Below are positions 54,772 through 63,436 of a stretch of DNA of 64,000 nucleotides, piece after piece. The notes beneath the pieces were generated by a model. It ran no database searches. It saw only the letters and a program-made list of their open reading frames with translations, and had not been told where the DNA came from. The stretch is from the NCBI RefSeq assembly GCF_009769385.1, contig NZ_ML775962.1:252955-316954 (forward strand), in the 5' to 3' direction. A program made the position numbers and the translations under genes. How positions within the stretch are numbered: position 1 is the stretch's first letter; every line of letters starts with the position of its first letter. Source of the DNA: Saccharothrix deserti. Its GTDB lineage: Bacteria > Actinomycetota > Actinomycetes > Mycobacteriales > Pseudonocardiaceae.

Positions 54772-56181
54772 TCAGTCGCGGGTGAGGGCGGACAACAACT
54801 CGGCGCGGGTGGGGCCGGGATCGGGGTAGCGGGGTGCGCCGGCGCCCAGTTCGAGGATCTTCTCCAGCGGCCCCGGCTTGGCCAGGGCCTCCTCCGTCGT
54901 GGTGAGCATGCAGGCCACGTCGGCGAGAGCACGCAGGACGTCCGGGGCGTGCCGGCGCGCGGTGTCGAGGGCGATCTGGAGGTTCCAGGCGGGGTCGTCG
55001 GTCGTGTAGACCTCGCCACGCATCTCGGCGTCGATCTCGGCGAAGCGGTGCCCGTCCCACGCGGCGAAGCTCGTCCACACGGGAGAGAGGTTGTGCTCGG
55101 TGGCGGCGTGGAACCGCACGGCGAACTCGACGGGGTCCTCGACGCCGACCATGCGCAGCGTGTTGCGCAGCAGCGCGGCGTGCCGGAAGCCCATCGTCAT
55201 GCCCGTGCCGAACTGCGGGTTGATCGTTGCCCACGCGTCGCCGAGCGCGACGATGCCGGTGGCCACGGGCCGGCCGTCCACCACGAAGCTGCGGTACCGG
55301 CTCTCCGTCCCGCCCATCGCGGTCACGTTCGTGATCGGCTCGCCGTCGCCCCAGTGCGCGGCAGCCGGGTACAGCGCCAGCGCGCGCTGCCACGCGTCGT
55401 TGTGCCCCAGGCCCCGCAGTTCCTGGTCACGACCGGAGGTCGCCAACGTCACCGACCACGTGCCGGAGTCACCCGGAGCGGTGAGCACGGTGAGGCTGTC
55501 GTGGTGCTGGTTCGGCCACGGCAGCCGGCGCGGCAGCACACCGTCGGCCGAGCGGAAGAACCTCGTGTAGTAACGGAACCCGACCTCCGCGCGCTGCTCG
55601 TGGGGCTCGGCGCCGATCGCGGCGAGCATCGCGGTCACCTGCGAGTTGCGGCCGGACGCGTCGACCACGAGGTCCGCCGCCAGCTCACCGTCCCCCGTGC
55701 GCACACCGGTCACGTGGGGCTGCCCGGCGGTCCCCGCCTCGGTCAGCAAACCGATCACCCGCACACCGCGCCGCAGCGTGACACCGGCGGTCTGCTCGGC
55801 CTCGGCCAGCACAGCCGCCTCCAGCAGGGGCCGCCGCACGGCCACCGTCCCGAACCGGTCGTCCTCCGGCTCCCGGCCGCCGACCTGCCCGACACCCCAC
55901 GCGCCACCGATCATGTTGTGCCGGCGTCCACCCAGCCCGATCAGCCGGTCCACGATCGCGGGAACCTCGGCGGCCAGCATGTGCAGACCACCGGGCAGCA
56001 GGCAGTGCGTGTGGTGGAACTGGTTGACGCCCGGTCGTTTCCAGCCGCTCCACACCACACCCGCGTCCCCGTCGGGCGGCGAGGCGTCGCGGTCGAGCAC
56101 GGTGACCCGATGTCCTTCCGCGGCCAACAACATCGCCGCCATCAAGCCCGTCGGTCCGGCCCCTAGTACCACTGCGCGCAC
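54772..56181 (-). CDS. FAD-dependent monooxygenase (squalene-epoxidase/GGR-like)
   Basis: A 469-aa flavoprotein. The N-terminal Rossmann motif is VVLGAGPTGLMAAMLLAAEG. LLEAAVLAEAEQTAGVTLRR and ADLVVDASGRNSQVTAMLAA (DG/DASG motif) and VALGDAWATINPQFGTGMTM (GD FAD-binding motif) follow. It resembles FAD-binding-3 monooxygenases and geranylgeranyl-reductase-like proteins of secondary metabolism. GTG 56181 follows GGAGA and starts right before the Rossmann strand. It lies downstream of the permease gene by 153 nt with no gene between. Confidence 0.83.
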   Translation of the reverse strand: MRAVVLGAGPTGLMAAMLLAAEGHRVTVLDRDASPPDGDAGVVWSGWKRPGVNQFHHTHCLLPGGLHMLAAEVPAIVDRLIGLGGRRHNMIGGAWGVGQVGGREPEDDRFGTVAVRRPLLEAAVLAEAEQTAGVTLRRGVRVIGLLTEAGTAGQPHVTGVRTGDGELAADLVVDASGRNSQVTAMLAAIGAEPHEQRAEVGFRYYTRFFRSADGVLPRRLPWPNQHHDSLTVLTAPGDSGTWSVTLATSGRDQELRGLGHNDAWQRALALYPAAAHWGDGEPITNVTAMGGTESRYRSFVVDGRPVATGIVALGDAWATINPQFGTGMTMGFRHAALLRNTLRMVGVEDPVEFAVRFHAATEHNLSPVWTSFAAWDGHRFAEIDAEMRGEVYTTDDPAWNLQIALDTARRHAPDVLRALADVACMLTTTEEALAKPGPLEKILELGAGAPRYPDPGPTRAELLSALTRD

Positions 56182-56334
56182 CGTGATCTCCTTCTCTTGC
56201 GGTAGGAGACCCATGGTCGGCCGAAGAACTGCTCAGTTCCCAGATCGATTACCTGACCGGCACTGCTCACCGCTGATCGGCATCCGAGGTGCATGGAAAC
56301 GGCTGCCCCTGACGGACCGGCGCCGTGTTGAACC

Positions 56335-58095
56335 TCAGGCCCCGCGCCGTCCCGACGCCGTGCCGGACACGGCGAGAACGGAGACCAGGACGAGCGCGCA
56401 GGCCGGGCCGAGCACGGTCCACGGCGCCAGTTCCAGGTACGGCTGGTTCTCCGAGAGCAGGCGGCCCCACTCCGGCGTGGGCGGCTGCTCGCCCAGGCCG
56501 AGGAACCCGAGGGATGCCAGCACGAGGACCGTGGTGGGCAGGCGCAGGACGGCGTTGCGCAGCACGGCGGGCAGCACCGCGGGCAGCAGGTGGTGGCGCA
56601 GCAGGTGCGCCGAGTCGGCTCCACACGAGATCGACGCCAGTATGTGACCGGTCGCCCGTTCCTGTTCGAGCAGCGCCGCGGCCTGGGCGGCGTAAGGGGT
56701 CCAGCCGACCAGGCACACCGCGCACGCGGCGCCCCACACCGACGGCCCGGTCACCGCGGTCGTCAGCAGTCCGACCAGGACGGCCGGCAGCGTCGACATG
56801 ACTTCCGTCAGGCCCGCGCTCACCTGTCCCGCCATGCCGAGCAGCAGCCCGGTGACGATGCTGACCGCCGTCACCGCCAGGGCCAGGCCCGCCGTGCGCA
56901 GCGCTCCGTGCCCCAGCCGGGCCAGCAGATCACGGCCGAGGGCGTCCGTGCCCAACGGGTGCGCGGCCGAGGGCGGCAGCAGGCGGGCCGCCGTGTCCAC
57001 GTGCAGGGGATCGCGCAGCAGCCCGGCCACGACCAGCGTGACCAGGGCGAGCGCGCAGAACACGGCCACCCGGCGGGTGGAGCGCCGGCGCGGGAGGGCC
57101 GGCGGGTGCGGTGCGGACAGGGCGCCGTCACGCAGGGCGGGGCCGAGGAGAGCGCGGCGCAGGGCCTGGATGAGCAGACCGGCGACGACACCGAGCAGGA
57201 CGAGGGCCAGTGTCGCGGTCTGCAGCGGTGGGAAGTCCTGGGCGATGGCGGCGTCCAGGGCGAGCCGGCCGAGCCCCGGGATGTTGAAGATCTTCTCCAC
57301 CGCGACCGCGCCGCCGACCAGGGCGACGACGGTCGGCAGGAGCTGCGGGAGCAGCCCGGCCAGCACGCCCCGCAGCGCGTGCAGGCCGATGTGGCCGGGC
57401 GAGAGCCCGCAGGCGTGCCAGGTCCTCACCCACGGCTCGTGGAAGGTGGCGGGCAGGGACTGGTCGAGCAGGCCGCCGATCACCGCCCCGGACGGCACGC
57501 CGAGGGCGAGTGCGGGCAGCACCATCGACCCCGGTCCCGCCCAGCCGCTGGACGGGAACCAGCCCAGCCACACCCCGAACACGGTGGCGAGCAGCGAGGC
57601 GAGCAGGAACTTCGGCAGCGCGGCGAGGAAGGCGGCCCCGGTGCCCGCCCGCCGCTGTCCCAGCGCCCGCCGCGATCCGAGGTACAGGGTGCGTGCGCTG
57701 ATCAGCGCGGCCACGGCGATCGTGACGACGAGCGCGCCGAGCATCATCGTGACGGAGACCGCGAACGCACTCGTCACCTCGGGCAGGACCGGTTCGCCCG
57801 ACACCCACGAGGTGCCCGCGTCGCCGCGCGGCAGTCCGCCGAGCCAGCGCGCGAGGTGCGTGAACGGCCCCTCGTCCAAGCCCAGTTGCTCACGCACGGC
57901 GGCCAGCTGCGCGGGGGTGGGGTCCTGGTCGGCGGACCGCGCCCGCAGCACCGTCAGCGCGGGATCCGTCCCGGACAGCCAGGGCAGCAGGGCGACGGCC
58001 GTCAGCAGAGTGGTCCCGGCGACGACGCGGCCGGCGCCCGCGCGCCACCGGACCGTGCGGGCGTCGGCCGAATCGTCGGACGTGACGCTGCTCAT
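56335..58095 (-). CDS. Fused DppB-DppC-type ABC permease
   Basis: A 586-aa protein that joins two peptide/nickel-type permeases normally encoded separately. The DppB half (about 1-325) has the periplasmic loop QLAAVREQLGLDEGPFTHLA and the EAA-like motif AVAVEKIFNIPGLGRLALDA. The DppC half (about 330-586) has HPLGTDALGRDLLARLGHGA and LVLASLGFLGLGEQPPTPEW. About 12 membrane helices in total. Fusion fixes 1:1 stoichiometry. The ATPase subunits (DppD/F) are not in this window on either side of the gene. It starts 6 nt after the binding-protein stop, so they form an operon. Confidence 0.87.
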   Translation of the reverse strand: MSSVTSDDSADARTVRWRAGAGRVVAGTTLLTAVALLPWLSGTDPALTVLRARSADQDPTPAQLAAVREQLGLDEGPFTHLARWLGGLPRGDAGTSWVSGEPVLPEVTSAFAVSVTMMLGALVVTIAVAALISARTLYLGSRRALGQRRAGTGAAFLAALPKFLLASLLATVFGVWLGWFPSSGWAGPGSMVLPALALGVPSGAVIGGLLDQSLPATFHEPWVRTWHACGLSPGHIGLHALRGVLAGLLPQLLPTVVALVGGAVAVEKIFNIPGLGRLALDAAIAQDFPPLQTATLALVLLGVVAGLLIQALRRALLGPALRDGALSAPHPPALPRRRSTRRVAVFCALALVTLVVAGLLRDPLHVDTAARLLPPSAAHPLGTDALGRDLLARLGHGALRTAGLALAVTAVSIVTGLLLGMAGQVSAGLTEVMSTLPAVLVGLLTTAVTGPSVWGAACAVCLVGWTPYAAQAAALLEQERATGHILASISCGADSAHLLRHHLLPAVLPAVLRNAVLRLPTTVLVLASLGFLGLGEQPPTPEWGRLLSENQPYLELAPWTVLGPACALVLVSVLAVSGTASGRRGA

Positions 58096-58101
58096 CCGCC
58101 G

Positions 58102-59625
58102 TTACTTCAGGTGGGTGTCGACATTGACCAGAGAGCGCTCGCGCGGGTCGAGGAGCACACCTTCGACATCGGTGCTGATGCCCTGCACGACCTTCTCGTG
58201 GACCAGCGGGACGATGGCGCCGGTGCGCAGGATCTCCGCCTCGGCCCGCATGATCTTCTGCTGCCGCTGCGCGGTGTCGCCTTCCTCGGCGGCGGACGTG
58301 ATGGCCTGGTCGACCCCGGAGTCCTTCACACCGGCGATGTTGTAGACGCCGCTGCTCGTGAAGTCGCTCGCGAGGTACGCGACCGCGTCGCCGGTGTCGA
58401 GGAGCGTCACCCGGGAGAAGACGAGCGCGTCGTACCTGCCCGCGAGCAGGTCGGCTTCCATCTGCGTGTACTCGCGCACGTCCTGCTGCACGGTGAACCC
58501 GGCCTTCTCCAGCTGCTGCTGCAGCACGGTCGCGGCCTCGGGCAGTTCGGCGCGGTTGGTGTAGGTGGCCAGGCGCAGCGTCGTGCCCTGGGTCTTCGAC
58601 TTGACCTGGTCGGTGGTCGCGGCCGTCGCGCGGCCGGTCACCTCGACCCGCTTGTCGGCCGCCCAGGGGACGGCGGGCCCGAACAGGCCCTGCGCGGGGT
58701 CGGCGTACCCGCCGAAGACCGAGTCGACGAGGGCGGAACCGTCCACCGCCTCGCGTGCGGCCGCGCGCAGCGACTCGTCGGCGAAGATGCCGCCGGCGGT
58801 GTTGAGGACCAGGCTGTCGGTCCGCACGGAGGGCACCTCATGACGGGTGTCCTGGTCCAGCAGCTCCGCCTGGGCGGTGGGGATCCACTCGGCGATGTGG
58901 ACTTCGCCTGCGCGCAGGGCGTTGGCACGGGCGGTGCCGTCGGCGATCCAGGTCACGTCGATGCCGGATGCCTTGGCCTTGCCGCCCCAGTAGTCGTCGA
59001 AGCGGTCCAGGGCCGCCTTGGTCTTCCCGGTGAGGTCGGTGATCTTGAAGGGGCCGGTTCCGGTGCCGACCGGACTCACGGTGCCGTCCTGCGCGTACGC
59101 CTTCGCGGCGAGGATGCCCAGCGCGGGGCTGGCGAGCCGCAGCGGGAGCACCGGGTCGGCGGTCTTCGTGCTGATCGTGACGGTGTCGGCGTCCTCCGCC
59201 TTCGCGGTCAGCGTCACGTCGCTGAGCACGCGGGGCTTGGTCTTGGCCGCGTTGGCGTGGTCGAGCGCGTTGACGACGGACTCGGCGGTGACCTCGGTGC
59301 CGTCGTGGAACTTGGCCTTGCGCAGCTCGAAGACCCAGGTGGTGACGTCCTTCCGGGTCCAGGACTCCGCCAGCGCGGGCGCCGCGGCTCCGTCCTGGTC
59401 CAGCGCCGTGAGTCCTTCGGCCACGGAGAGCTTGCTCAGCACGGTGGCGTCATTGCTGTACGGGGACAGGGCCTGTGCCGGCGGCACCGCGAGGGCGATC
59501 CCCAGACGACCGGACGACGCGGCGTTCGCATCCGTGTTCGAGTCGCCCTCGCCCGGCACGAAACAGCCGGCCAAAAACGGGGTGAGAGCGAGCGCGGCGG
59601 CGAGGCCACGGCAGGTGGGGCGCAT
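58102..59625 (-). CDS. Peptide/metal-chelate-binding lipoprotein (SBP family 5)
   Basis: A 507-aa extracellular binding protein. The signal peptide ends in a lipobox (AAALALTPFLAGC). SBP_bac_5 signatures include LSKLSVAEGLTALDQDGAAA PALAESW, FELRKAKFHDGTEVTAESVV, VGTGTGPFKI and DRFDDYWGGKAKASGIDVTW. It would deliver peptides, nickel or chelated metal to the fused permease downstream. ATG 59625 is chosen for the signal peptide. A candidate iron box (59699-59717) precedes the gene, which favours a metal-chelate substrate, though this is inference. Confidence 0.87.
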   Translation of the reverse strand: MRPTCRGLAAALALTPFLAGCFVPGEGDSNTDANAASSGRLGIALAVPPAQALSPYSNDATVLSKLSVAEGLTALDQDGAAAPALAESWTRKDVTTWVFELRKAKFHDGTEVTAESVVNALDHANAAKTKPRVLSDVTLTAKAEDADTVTISTKTADPVLPLRLASPALGILAAKAYAQDGTVSPVGTGTGPFKITDLTGKTKAALDRFDDYWGGKAKASGIDVTWIADGTARANALRAGEVHIAEWIPTAQAELLDQDTRHEVPSVRTDSLVLNTAGGIFADESLRAAAREAVDGSALVDSVFGGYADPAQGLFGPAVPWAADKRVEVTGRATAATTDQVKSKTQGTTLRLATYTNRAELPEAATVLQQQLEKAGFTVQQDVREYTQMEADLLAGRYDALVFSRVTLLDTGDAVAYLASDFTSSGVYNIAGVKDSGVDQAITSAAEEGDTAQRQQKIMRAEAEILRTGAIVPLVHEKVVQGISTDVEGVLLDPRERSLVNVDTHLK

Positions 59626-59698
59626 AGTGGGTCCTGTCGTGCAAGCGGGTCGGTCACGCCCCGGCTCGCTGGATGCGGCGAGGGGCGACGCCACCCTA

Positions 59699-59717
59699 TA
59701 AAGCAAGCCTTACCAAA
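59699..59717. promoter_or_regulatory. Possible DtxR/IdeR-type iron box
   Basis: TAAAGCAAGCCTTACCAAA matches 13 of 19 positions of the actinobacterial iron-box consensus TTAGGTTAGCCTAACCTAA, with the right half best conserved. It lies ~75 bp upstream of the binding lipoprotein in an AT-rich island that includes TATAAAG. A further CTTG-CT-CAAG palindrome follows. Confidence 0.4.
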
Positions 59718-59796
59718 CTTGCTCAAGGTGAGTGACATCTCAACCAAGCCCTCTGCGCCTCCAGGGGCTACTCGAGGTCCGGGGGACTGATGGCCG

Positions 59797-59826
59797 TGGG
59801 GCCGGTGCTGTGTCGCGCCGGCCCCA
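59797..59826 (-). terminator. Hairpin terminator after the NmrA-like gene
   Basis: TGGGGCCGG (59797-59805) and CCGGCCCCA (59818-59826) pair perfectly around a 12-nt loop, ~100 nt past the NmrA-like stop. Between them the minus strand reads DIRGEQAALLNTRAPTGV-stop, possibly another gene tail. Nothing else is recognisable in 59626-59925. Confidence 0.55.
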
Positions 59827-59925
59827 CTGTCCCCGGCCCGCCTCGCACTGGTTGCCGGCGCTGTTACACGCCGGTGGGTGCGCGGGTGTTGAGCAGCGCG
59901 GCCTGTTCGCCGCGGATGTCTTGCG

Positions 59926-60861
59926 TCAGAACGCGTCCTTGTGCTCCGTCACCCACTGCTGGAAGGTCTGCAGCCGCGGGTTCAACTCGCGCACGGCATT
60001 CAGGTCGCGGGCGGCGTTGAACTGAGGCACCTCCGCGTAGAACTGGAACATGTTGCCCATCTCGACCGCGCTCGGGAACGGTTGCGCCCGCAGCACGTCG
60101 AAGGGCACGGGCACGTACTGCACCTCTTCACCGATGACCGCGCCGAGCTGCTCGGCGATCTGCGCGCCGGTCAGGTGCTCACCGGCGATGCTGACGGTCC
60201 GGCCGACGAGGTCGGTGCCGCGGGTGAAGATGCCGTAGGCGGTCCTGCCGATGTCCTCGGTCGCGATGCCGGCGAGCTCGCTGTCGCCCATCGCCAGGGC
60301 CAGCACGAGCCGGCCGTCCTCGCCCCGCTGCGGCGCCAACGGGCCGAGGAGGTTCTCCCAGTAGAACGTGGTCCGCAGGAAGGTGGTCGGCACCCCCGCG
60401 TCGGTGAAGAACCCGTCGGCCTCGGCCTTGGCGTCGAAGTGCGGCACCTTGTAGCTGCCCAGCAACGTCGGCATCCGCTCGTCGTCGAGCGGGATGTGCT
60501 CGCGGGTGTCCTCCAGCGTCGACCAGACCACATGGGTCAGGCCGGTGGTCTTCGCGGCCCGCGCCATGGTCGCGGCGTCCTGCTTCTCACGCTCGGGCGA
60601 CATGTGCTCCCAGAAGCTGGTCAGCAGGAACGCCCCGTACGCCCCGTCGAACGCCTTCGTCAGGCTCGTCTCGTCGCTGACGTCGGCCTCGACCACCTCG
60701 GCACCCTGCGCGGCCAACTGCCGCGCCGCGTCCGAGTCCGGGTTGCGGGTCAACGCGCGCACCGCGAACTCACCATCGGCGTCGGCCAGGATCGCCCTGG
60801 CCAACCCGCCGCCCTGCTGACCGGTCGCACCGACGATCGCGATCACTTTCTTCTCCGCCAT
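59926..60861 (-). CDS. NmrA/HSCARG-like NAD(P)-binding protein
   Basis: A 311-aa atypical short-chain dehydrogenase. KVIAIVGATGQQGGGLARAI is the GxxGxxG dinucleotide motif and VRALTRNPDSDAARQLAAQG follows. FDGAYGAFLLTSFWEHMSPE and THVVWSTLEDTREHIPLDDE are typical NmrA/HSCARG phrases. The catalytic Tyr-Lys pair of true dehydrogenases is not evident, so it may sense NADPH/NADP or act on quinone-like compounds. ATG 60861 has GGAGGA upstream. Its promoter region carries two TGACAYGTCA palindromes and a divergent MarR remnant. Confidence 0.85.
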   Translation of the reverse strand: MAEKKVIAIVGATGQQGGGLARAILADADGEFAVRALTRNPDSDAARQLAAQGAEVVEADVSDETSLTKAFDGAYGAFLLTSFWEHMSPEREKQDAATMARAAKTTGLTHVVWSTLEDTREHIPLDDERMPTLLGSYKVPHFDAKAEADGFFTDAGVPTTFLRTTFYWENLLGPLAPQRGEDGRLVLALAMGDSELAGIATEDIGRTAYGIFTRGTDLVGRTVSIAGEHLTGAQIAEQLGAVIGEEVQYVPVPFDVLRAQPFPSAVEMGNMFQFYAEVPQFNAARDLNAVRELNPRLQTFQQWVTEHKDAF

Positions 60862-60882
60862 GACCCTCGTCCTCCATTCGTA

Positions 60883-60924
60883 TGACACGTCATCTACTTG
60901 CTTCCGAACGTACATGACATGTCA
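60883..60924. promoter_or_regulatory. Operator pair upstream of the NmrA-like gene
   Basis: TGACACGTCA (60883-60892, one mismatch) and the perfect palindrome TGACATGTCA (60915-60924) are centred 32 bp apart (about three helical turns), in the divergent promoter region with the MarR remnant. They probably bind a dimeric MarR/HxlR-type regulator. Confidence 0.5.
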
Positions 60925-60946
60925 AGTGGTTGGTGGACCGGTCTCG

Positions 60947-61053
60947 ATGAACGACGCGACCCAGTGGCTCGGCCCGGCGGAACAGCACGCCTGGCGCACT
61001 CCAAGCTGTCCGGCGCCGCCAAGGTGACGCTACGGGCGTGTTCAGGCTCTTGA
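60947..61053 (+). pseudogene. Remnant of a MarR-type regulator
   Basis: ATG 60947 reads MNDATQWLGPAEQHAWR, the typical N-terminus of many actinobacterial MarR proteins, and hits a stop at 61027. A second frame continues LAHSKLSGAAKVTL to 61053. The winged helix is missing. The rest of the region up to 61213 shows nothing recognisable. Confidence 0.45.
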
Positions 61054-61213
61054 CGGGGCGGCGGTCATACCAATCACCTGCGACGATGCCGGCGAGCGGC
61101 CATCGGGAGACACCGTGACGACTCGGTAGATCGGCCCCGGGTGACAGCTTCCGGCCAGACCGGGCAAGCCCGCGGCCGCGAGATCTAACGTTCGTCGCGG
61201 CAACATCCGCACC

Positions 61214-61942
61214 GTGGGCGGGGACATGCAACCACCACTCGGGAATCTCGTGAGCACCCATCCGGTCGCCAACGGCCGGCGATGGATCGCCGGCATCGGG
61301 GCATTGCTGATCGCCGCCGCGGTGGGAGTCCTGCTGGCGTGGCTGATCACCAATCCCGGACCGGGTCGGAGCTACGGCGGGGCGCTCGCCCTGGTGATGA
61401 TCGTGATCGTCGCGGCGCTGCCCGTTGTGGGGACGCAGTTGGGCAAGGCGGTGCGCGGTGGCTTCGCCGAGTCGTTCGAGCTCTACGACAACGGCATCGC
61501 GCACATCGCCCACGGCCGGCGGCGCGGTTGGACGTGGGAGCAGGTCGAGGCGGTCGCCGCGGCCGAGAAAGGTGAACGGCTCGGTCTCGGCTGGGACTTC
61601 GGCTGCGCGGTCCTCTTCCACGACGGCAAGCGCCTGCAGTTCAACAGCCTCACCCGCGACGCGCGGACGATCGCCGCGGCGCTGGTCCGCCATTGCCCCC
61701 AGGCGGTCGGCCGGTCGACCACGAGCGAGTGGGTGGAAGAGCTCCCATTCCGGCTCGCACCGCCGCTGTTGATCGGGTTCGGCGGCGCGCTGTGGTGGGC
61801 GGTGAGCTACACCGTGGACCACAACGACGAACTGACCGGCGCCGCGGTCGGCGGCTTCGCCGCACTCATGATCTTCTGCGTGGCGGGCATCGCCGTCTCC
61901 GCGATCTTCACCGTCCTGCTGATCATGGACCGCTTCTTCTGA
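61214..61942 (+). CDS. Membrane protein with PH-like middle domain (DUF6585-like)
   Basis: A 242-aa protein. Two N-terminal membrane helices (about 22-45 and 55-75), a soluble central domain (about 80-170; FAESFELYDNGIAHIAHGRR, WTWEQVEAVAAAEKGERLGL, FHDGKRLQFNSLT) resembling PH-like DUF6585 sequences, and two C-terminal helices (about 180-240). Function is unknown. GTG 61214 or ATG 61226 could be the start. Neither has a strong ribosome-binding site. The 187 nt after it hold no gene I can support. Confidence 0.65.
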   Translation: MGGDMQPPLGNLVSTHPVANGRRWIAGIGALLIAAAVGVLLAWLITNPGPGRSYGGALALVMIVIVAALPVVGTQLGKAVRGGFAESFELYDNGIAHIAHGRRRGWTWEQVEAVAAAEKGERLGLGWDFGCAVLFHDGKRLQFNSLTRDARTIAAALVRHCPQAVGRSTTSEWVEELPFRLAPPLLIGFGGALWWAVSYTVDHNDELTGAAVGGFAALMIFCVAGIAVSAIFTVLLIMDRFF

Positions 61943-62129
61943 CCATCCCCGTGACCGCTTGACGCGCACCCTGCTCGAACACGCCGCCGGGCGGACCGGA
62001 GTGGTGTCCGAGACCCGCAAGTCGGAGTCGGTCCGATCCTGCTCCGCCTCGATCACGACTCCGGCCCCGGCGGCTCCGCGCAGTGGCGCCCCGCCGGCCG
62101 GTGCGCGGACGCTGACGTCGAGCCCAACC

Positions 62130-62795
62130 CTATGGCTGGGCCTCCTGATCCGCTGCCGCTTCGCATGACGGCGGTGGGGTGGTGATGACGAAGAGGGTGA
62201 AGTCTTCGCGGGCCTTCGCGTCGATGGACATGGGCAGGCGGATGCGCCCGGAATCGACCATGCCTCTCACGGCGGATCGACTCAGGCCGAACCCGGCCGT
62301 GAGCAGCTTCTCGACCCGGATGGGCGCCGGGAGCTCGAATCTGACGACGACCTCGAGTGGCACCGGATCCTCGCGCCCGAGTTCGTAGAACGGCATGTCG
62401 GTTTCCAGCTCCCACGTGCCGCTCCAGTCGAGCCGGTATGCGGCCTTGCCGGCCAGCGCCGCGTCCATGACCAGATGTCGCACCATGGCGGGATCGTTGT
62501 TCTCGAACATCAGCAGCCGCTCGTGCTCGAGCGCCTGCACATGGATGCGCTCGTGGACGGGGATCTTCGACGTGCGGCCGCACAGCTCGCAGCAGATCAG
62601 CATCCAGACGTCGAGGAGCTTGCCGTTCGCGTTCACGCGGAACTTGCCGGTGGGGTGGTGACGCGTGGACCTGCACGACACGCATGCTTTGACGATGGCG
62701 GGCAGACCGAGCTCTCCGACCACCCACAGCGCTTTCCGGTCGATGCCGGATCCGCCACCTTCAGCGGGCACACGGGTACTGCGAAAATCGTTCAT
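62130..62795 (-). CDS. DUF1062 family protein
   Basis: A 221-aa protein with the DUF1062 pattern: a zinc-ribbon-like pair of Cys pairs (KACVSCRSTRHHPTGKFRVN, VWMLICCELCGRTSKIPVHE), the conserved NANGKLLDVW stretch, LEHERLLMFENNDPAMVRHL, and a C-terminal S4-like segment (LLTAGFGLSRSAVRGMVDSG RIRLP) that may bind RNA. Function is unknown. ATG 62795 is preferred. A TTG 18 nt upstream is possible. A bare C-terminal-looking frame precedes it on the same strand. Confidence 0.82.
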   Translation of the reverse strand: MNDFRSTRVPAEGGGSGIDRKALWVVGELGLPAIVKACVSCRSTRHHPTGKFRVNANGKLLDVWMLICCELCGRTSKIPVHERIHVQALEHERLLMFENNDPAMVRHLVMDAALAGKAAYRLDWSGTWELETDMPFYELGREDPVPLEVVVRFELPAPIRVEKLLTAGFGLSRSAVRGMVDSGRIRLPMSIDAKAREDFTLFVITTPPPSCEAAADQEAQP

Positions 62796-62831
62796 GGCTT
62801 CGGCGAACTCCAAGGCTTTGCGGAGGAGGCG

Positions 62832-62930
62832 TCAGGCAGCGCTTTGCCGCGCCGTGAATTCCTCCCGGATCCAGTGGCGTACGGCCGGCGCCTGAAAGCG
62901 GAGCACGCCGGCCGGCGCGACGTCGCACAT
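62832..62930 (-). CDS. Very short frame or gene tail upstream of DUF1062
   Basis: ATG 62930 to TGA 62832 encodes 32 residues (VLRFQAPAVRHWIREEFTAR QSAA at the end) with natural-protein character. The same frame extends upstream through PTCRSKPAPCDQCGFPSRDV without a start codon before an in-frame stop. It could be a gene fragment with a lost 5' end. A terminator-like hairpin lies inside the extension, which argues against translation there. No family recognised. Confidence 0.3.
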   Translation of the reverse strand: MCDVAPAGVLRFQAPAVRHWIREEFTARQSAA

Positions 62931-62948
62931 CACGTCGCGTGAAGGAAA

Positions 62949-62972
62949 CCCGCACTGATCACACGGTGCGGG
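62949..62972 (-). terminator. Hairpin followed by T-rich tract (minus strand)
   Basis: CCCGCAC (62949-62955) pairs with GTGCGGG (62966-62972). On the minus strand the stem is followed by TTTCCTTC. It would stop transcription entering from the right, although no intact minus-strand gene lies there within 460 nt. Confidence 0.45.
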
Positions 62973-63076
62973 CTTCGAGCGGCACGTCGGAGAAAGACGG
63001 GGAGTGACTCGAACCCGTCTTCATTCCGCACGTGCTCCACCACTGCTTACAGATCCATGATCGCCATGATGTTCAA

Positions 63077-63260
63077 CCAGCGGGCTTCAGGCAACAGATT
63101 TTCCAGGAGGCCACGGTCGGTCACCCAGGAGCTGTCTGACTACCTCTCTGCACGCAGCACCGGGCACATCGGCTCACTGATGACGCTGACGGCCGGCGGG
63201 AGGCGCTGCCGGTGGACAGCCGGGAGGTGATCGCCACGGCGCTCGACCGGGTCCCGCAGC
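63077..63260 (+). pseudogene. Possible TniB-like transposition ATPase fragment
   Basis: One frame reads QELSDYLSARSTGHIGSLMT, resembling the C-terminal YLHxRTGGxIGSLSxL region of TniB/TnsC-like AAA ATPases. A shifted frame then gives REALPVDSREVIATALDRV, resembling the next helices. Nothing else of a transposon is visible. In 62973-63436 I find no other gene. Confidence 0.35.
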
Positions 63261-63436
63261 CCTGCCGACTCTCCGCCCCGGCGGGGGTGATCAGAAGCGG
63301 CTGGCGAAACCGCGGAACGTCTTGCCCGCTCACCGAAAACATTTCGGAGGATTGCCGGTCACGGGCCCATTGCCCTAGCGTTCCCGAGGTCCGGCGGAAA
63401 TGCCGGCACCGGCTGTCGCACTGGGTGGGAGTCGCA

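Noticed and set aside
59840-59925. Gene downstream of the NmrA-like gene (DIRGEQAALLNTRAPTGV-stop)
   Set aside because: Only ~18-20 protein-like residues are visible with no start codon; it may be a gene tail but is too short to call.
62990-63030. tRNA-like T-loop sequence (GGGTTCGAGTC on the minus strand)
   Set aside because: The flanking bases do not form a 5-bp T stem, and no acceptor or anticodon arms can be drawn.
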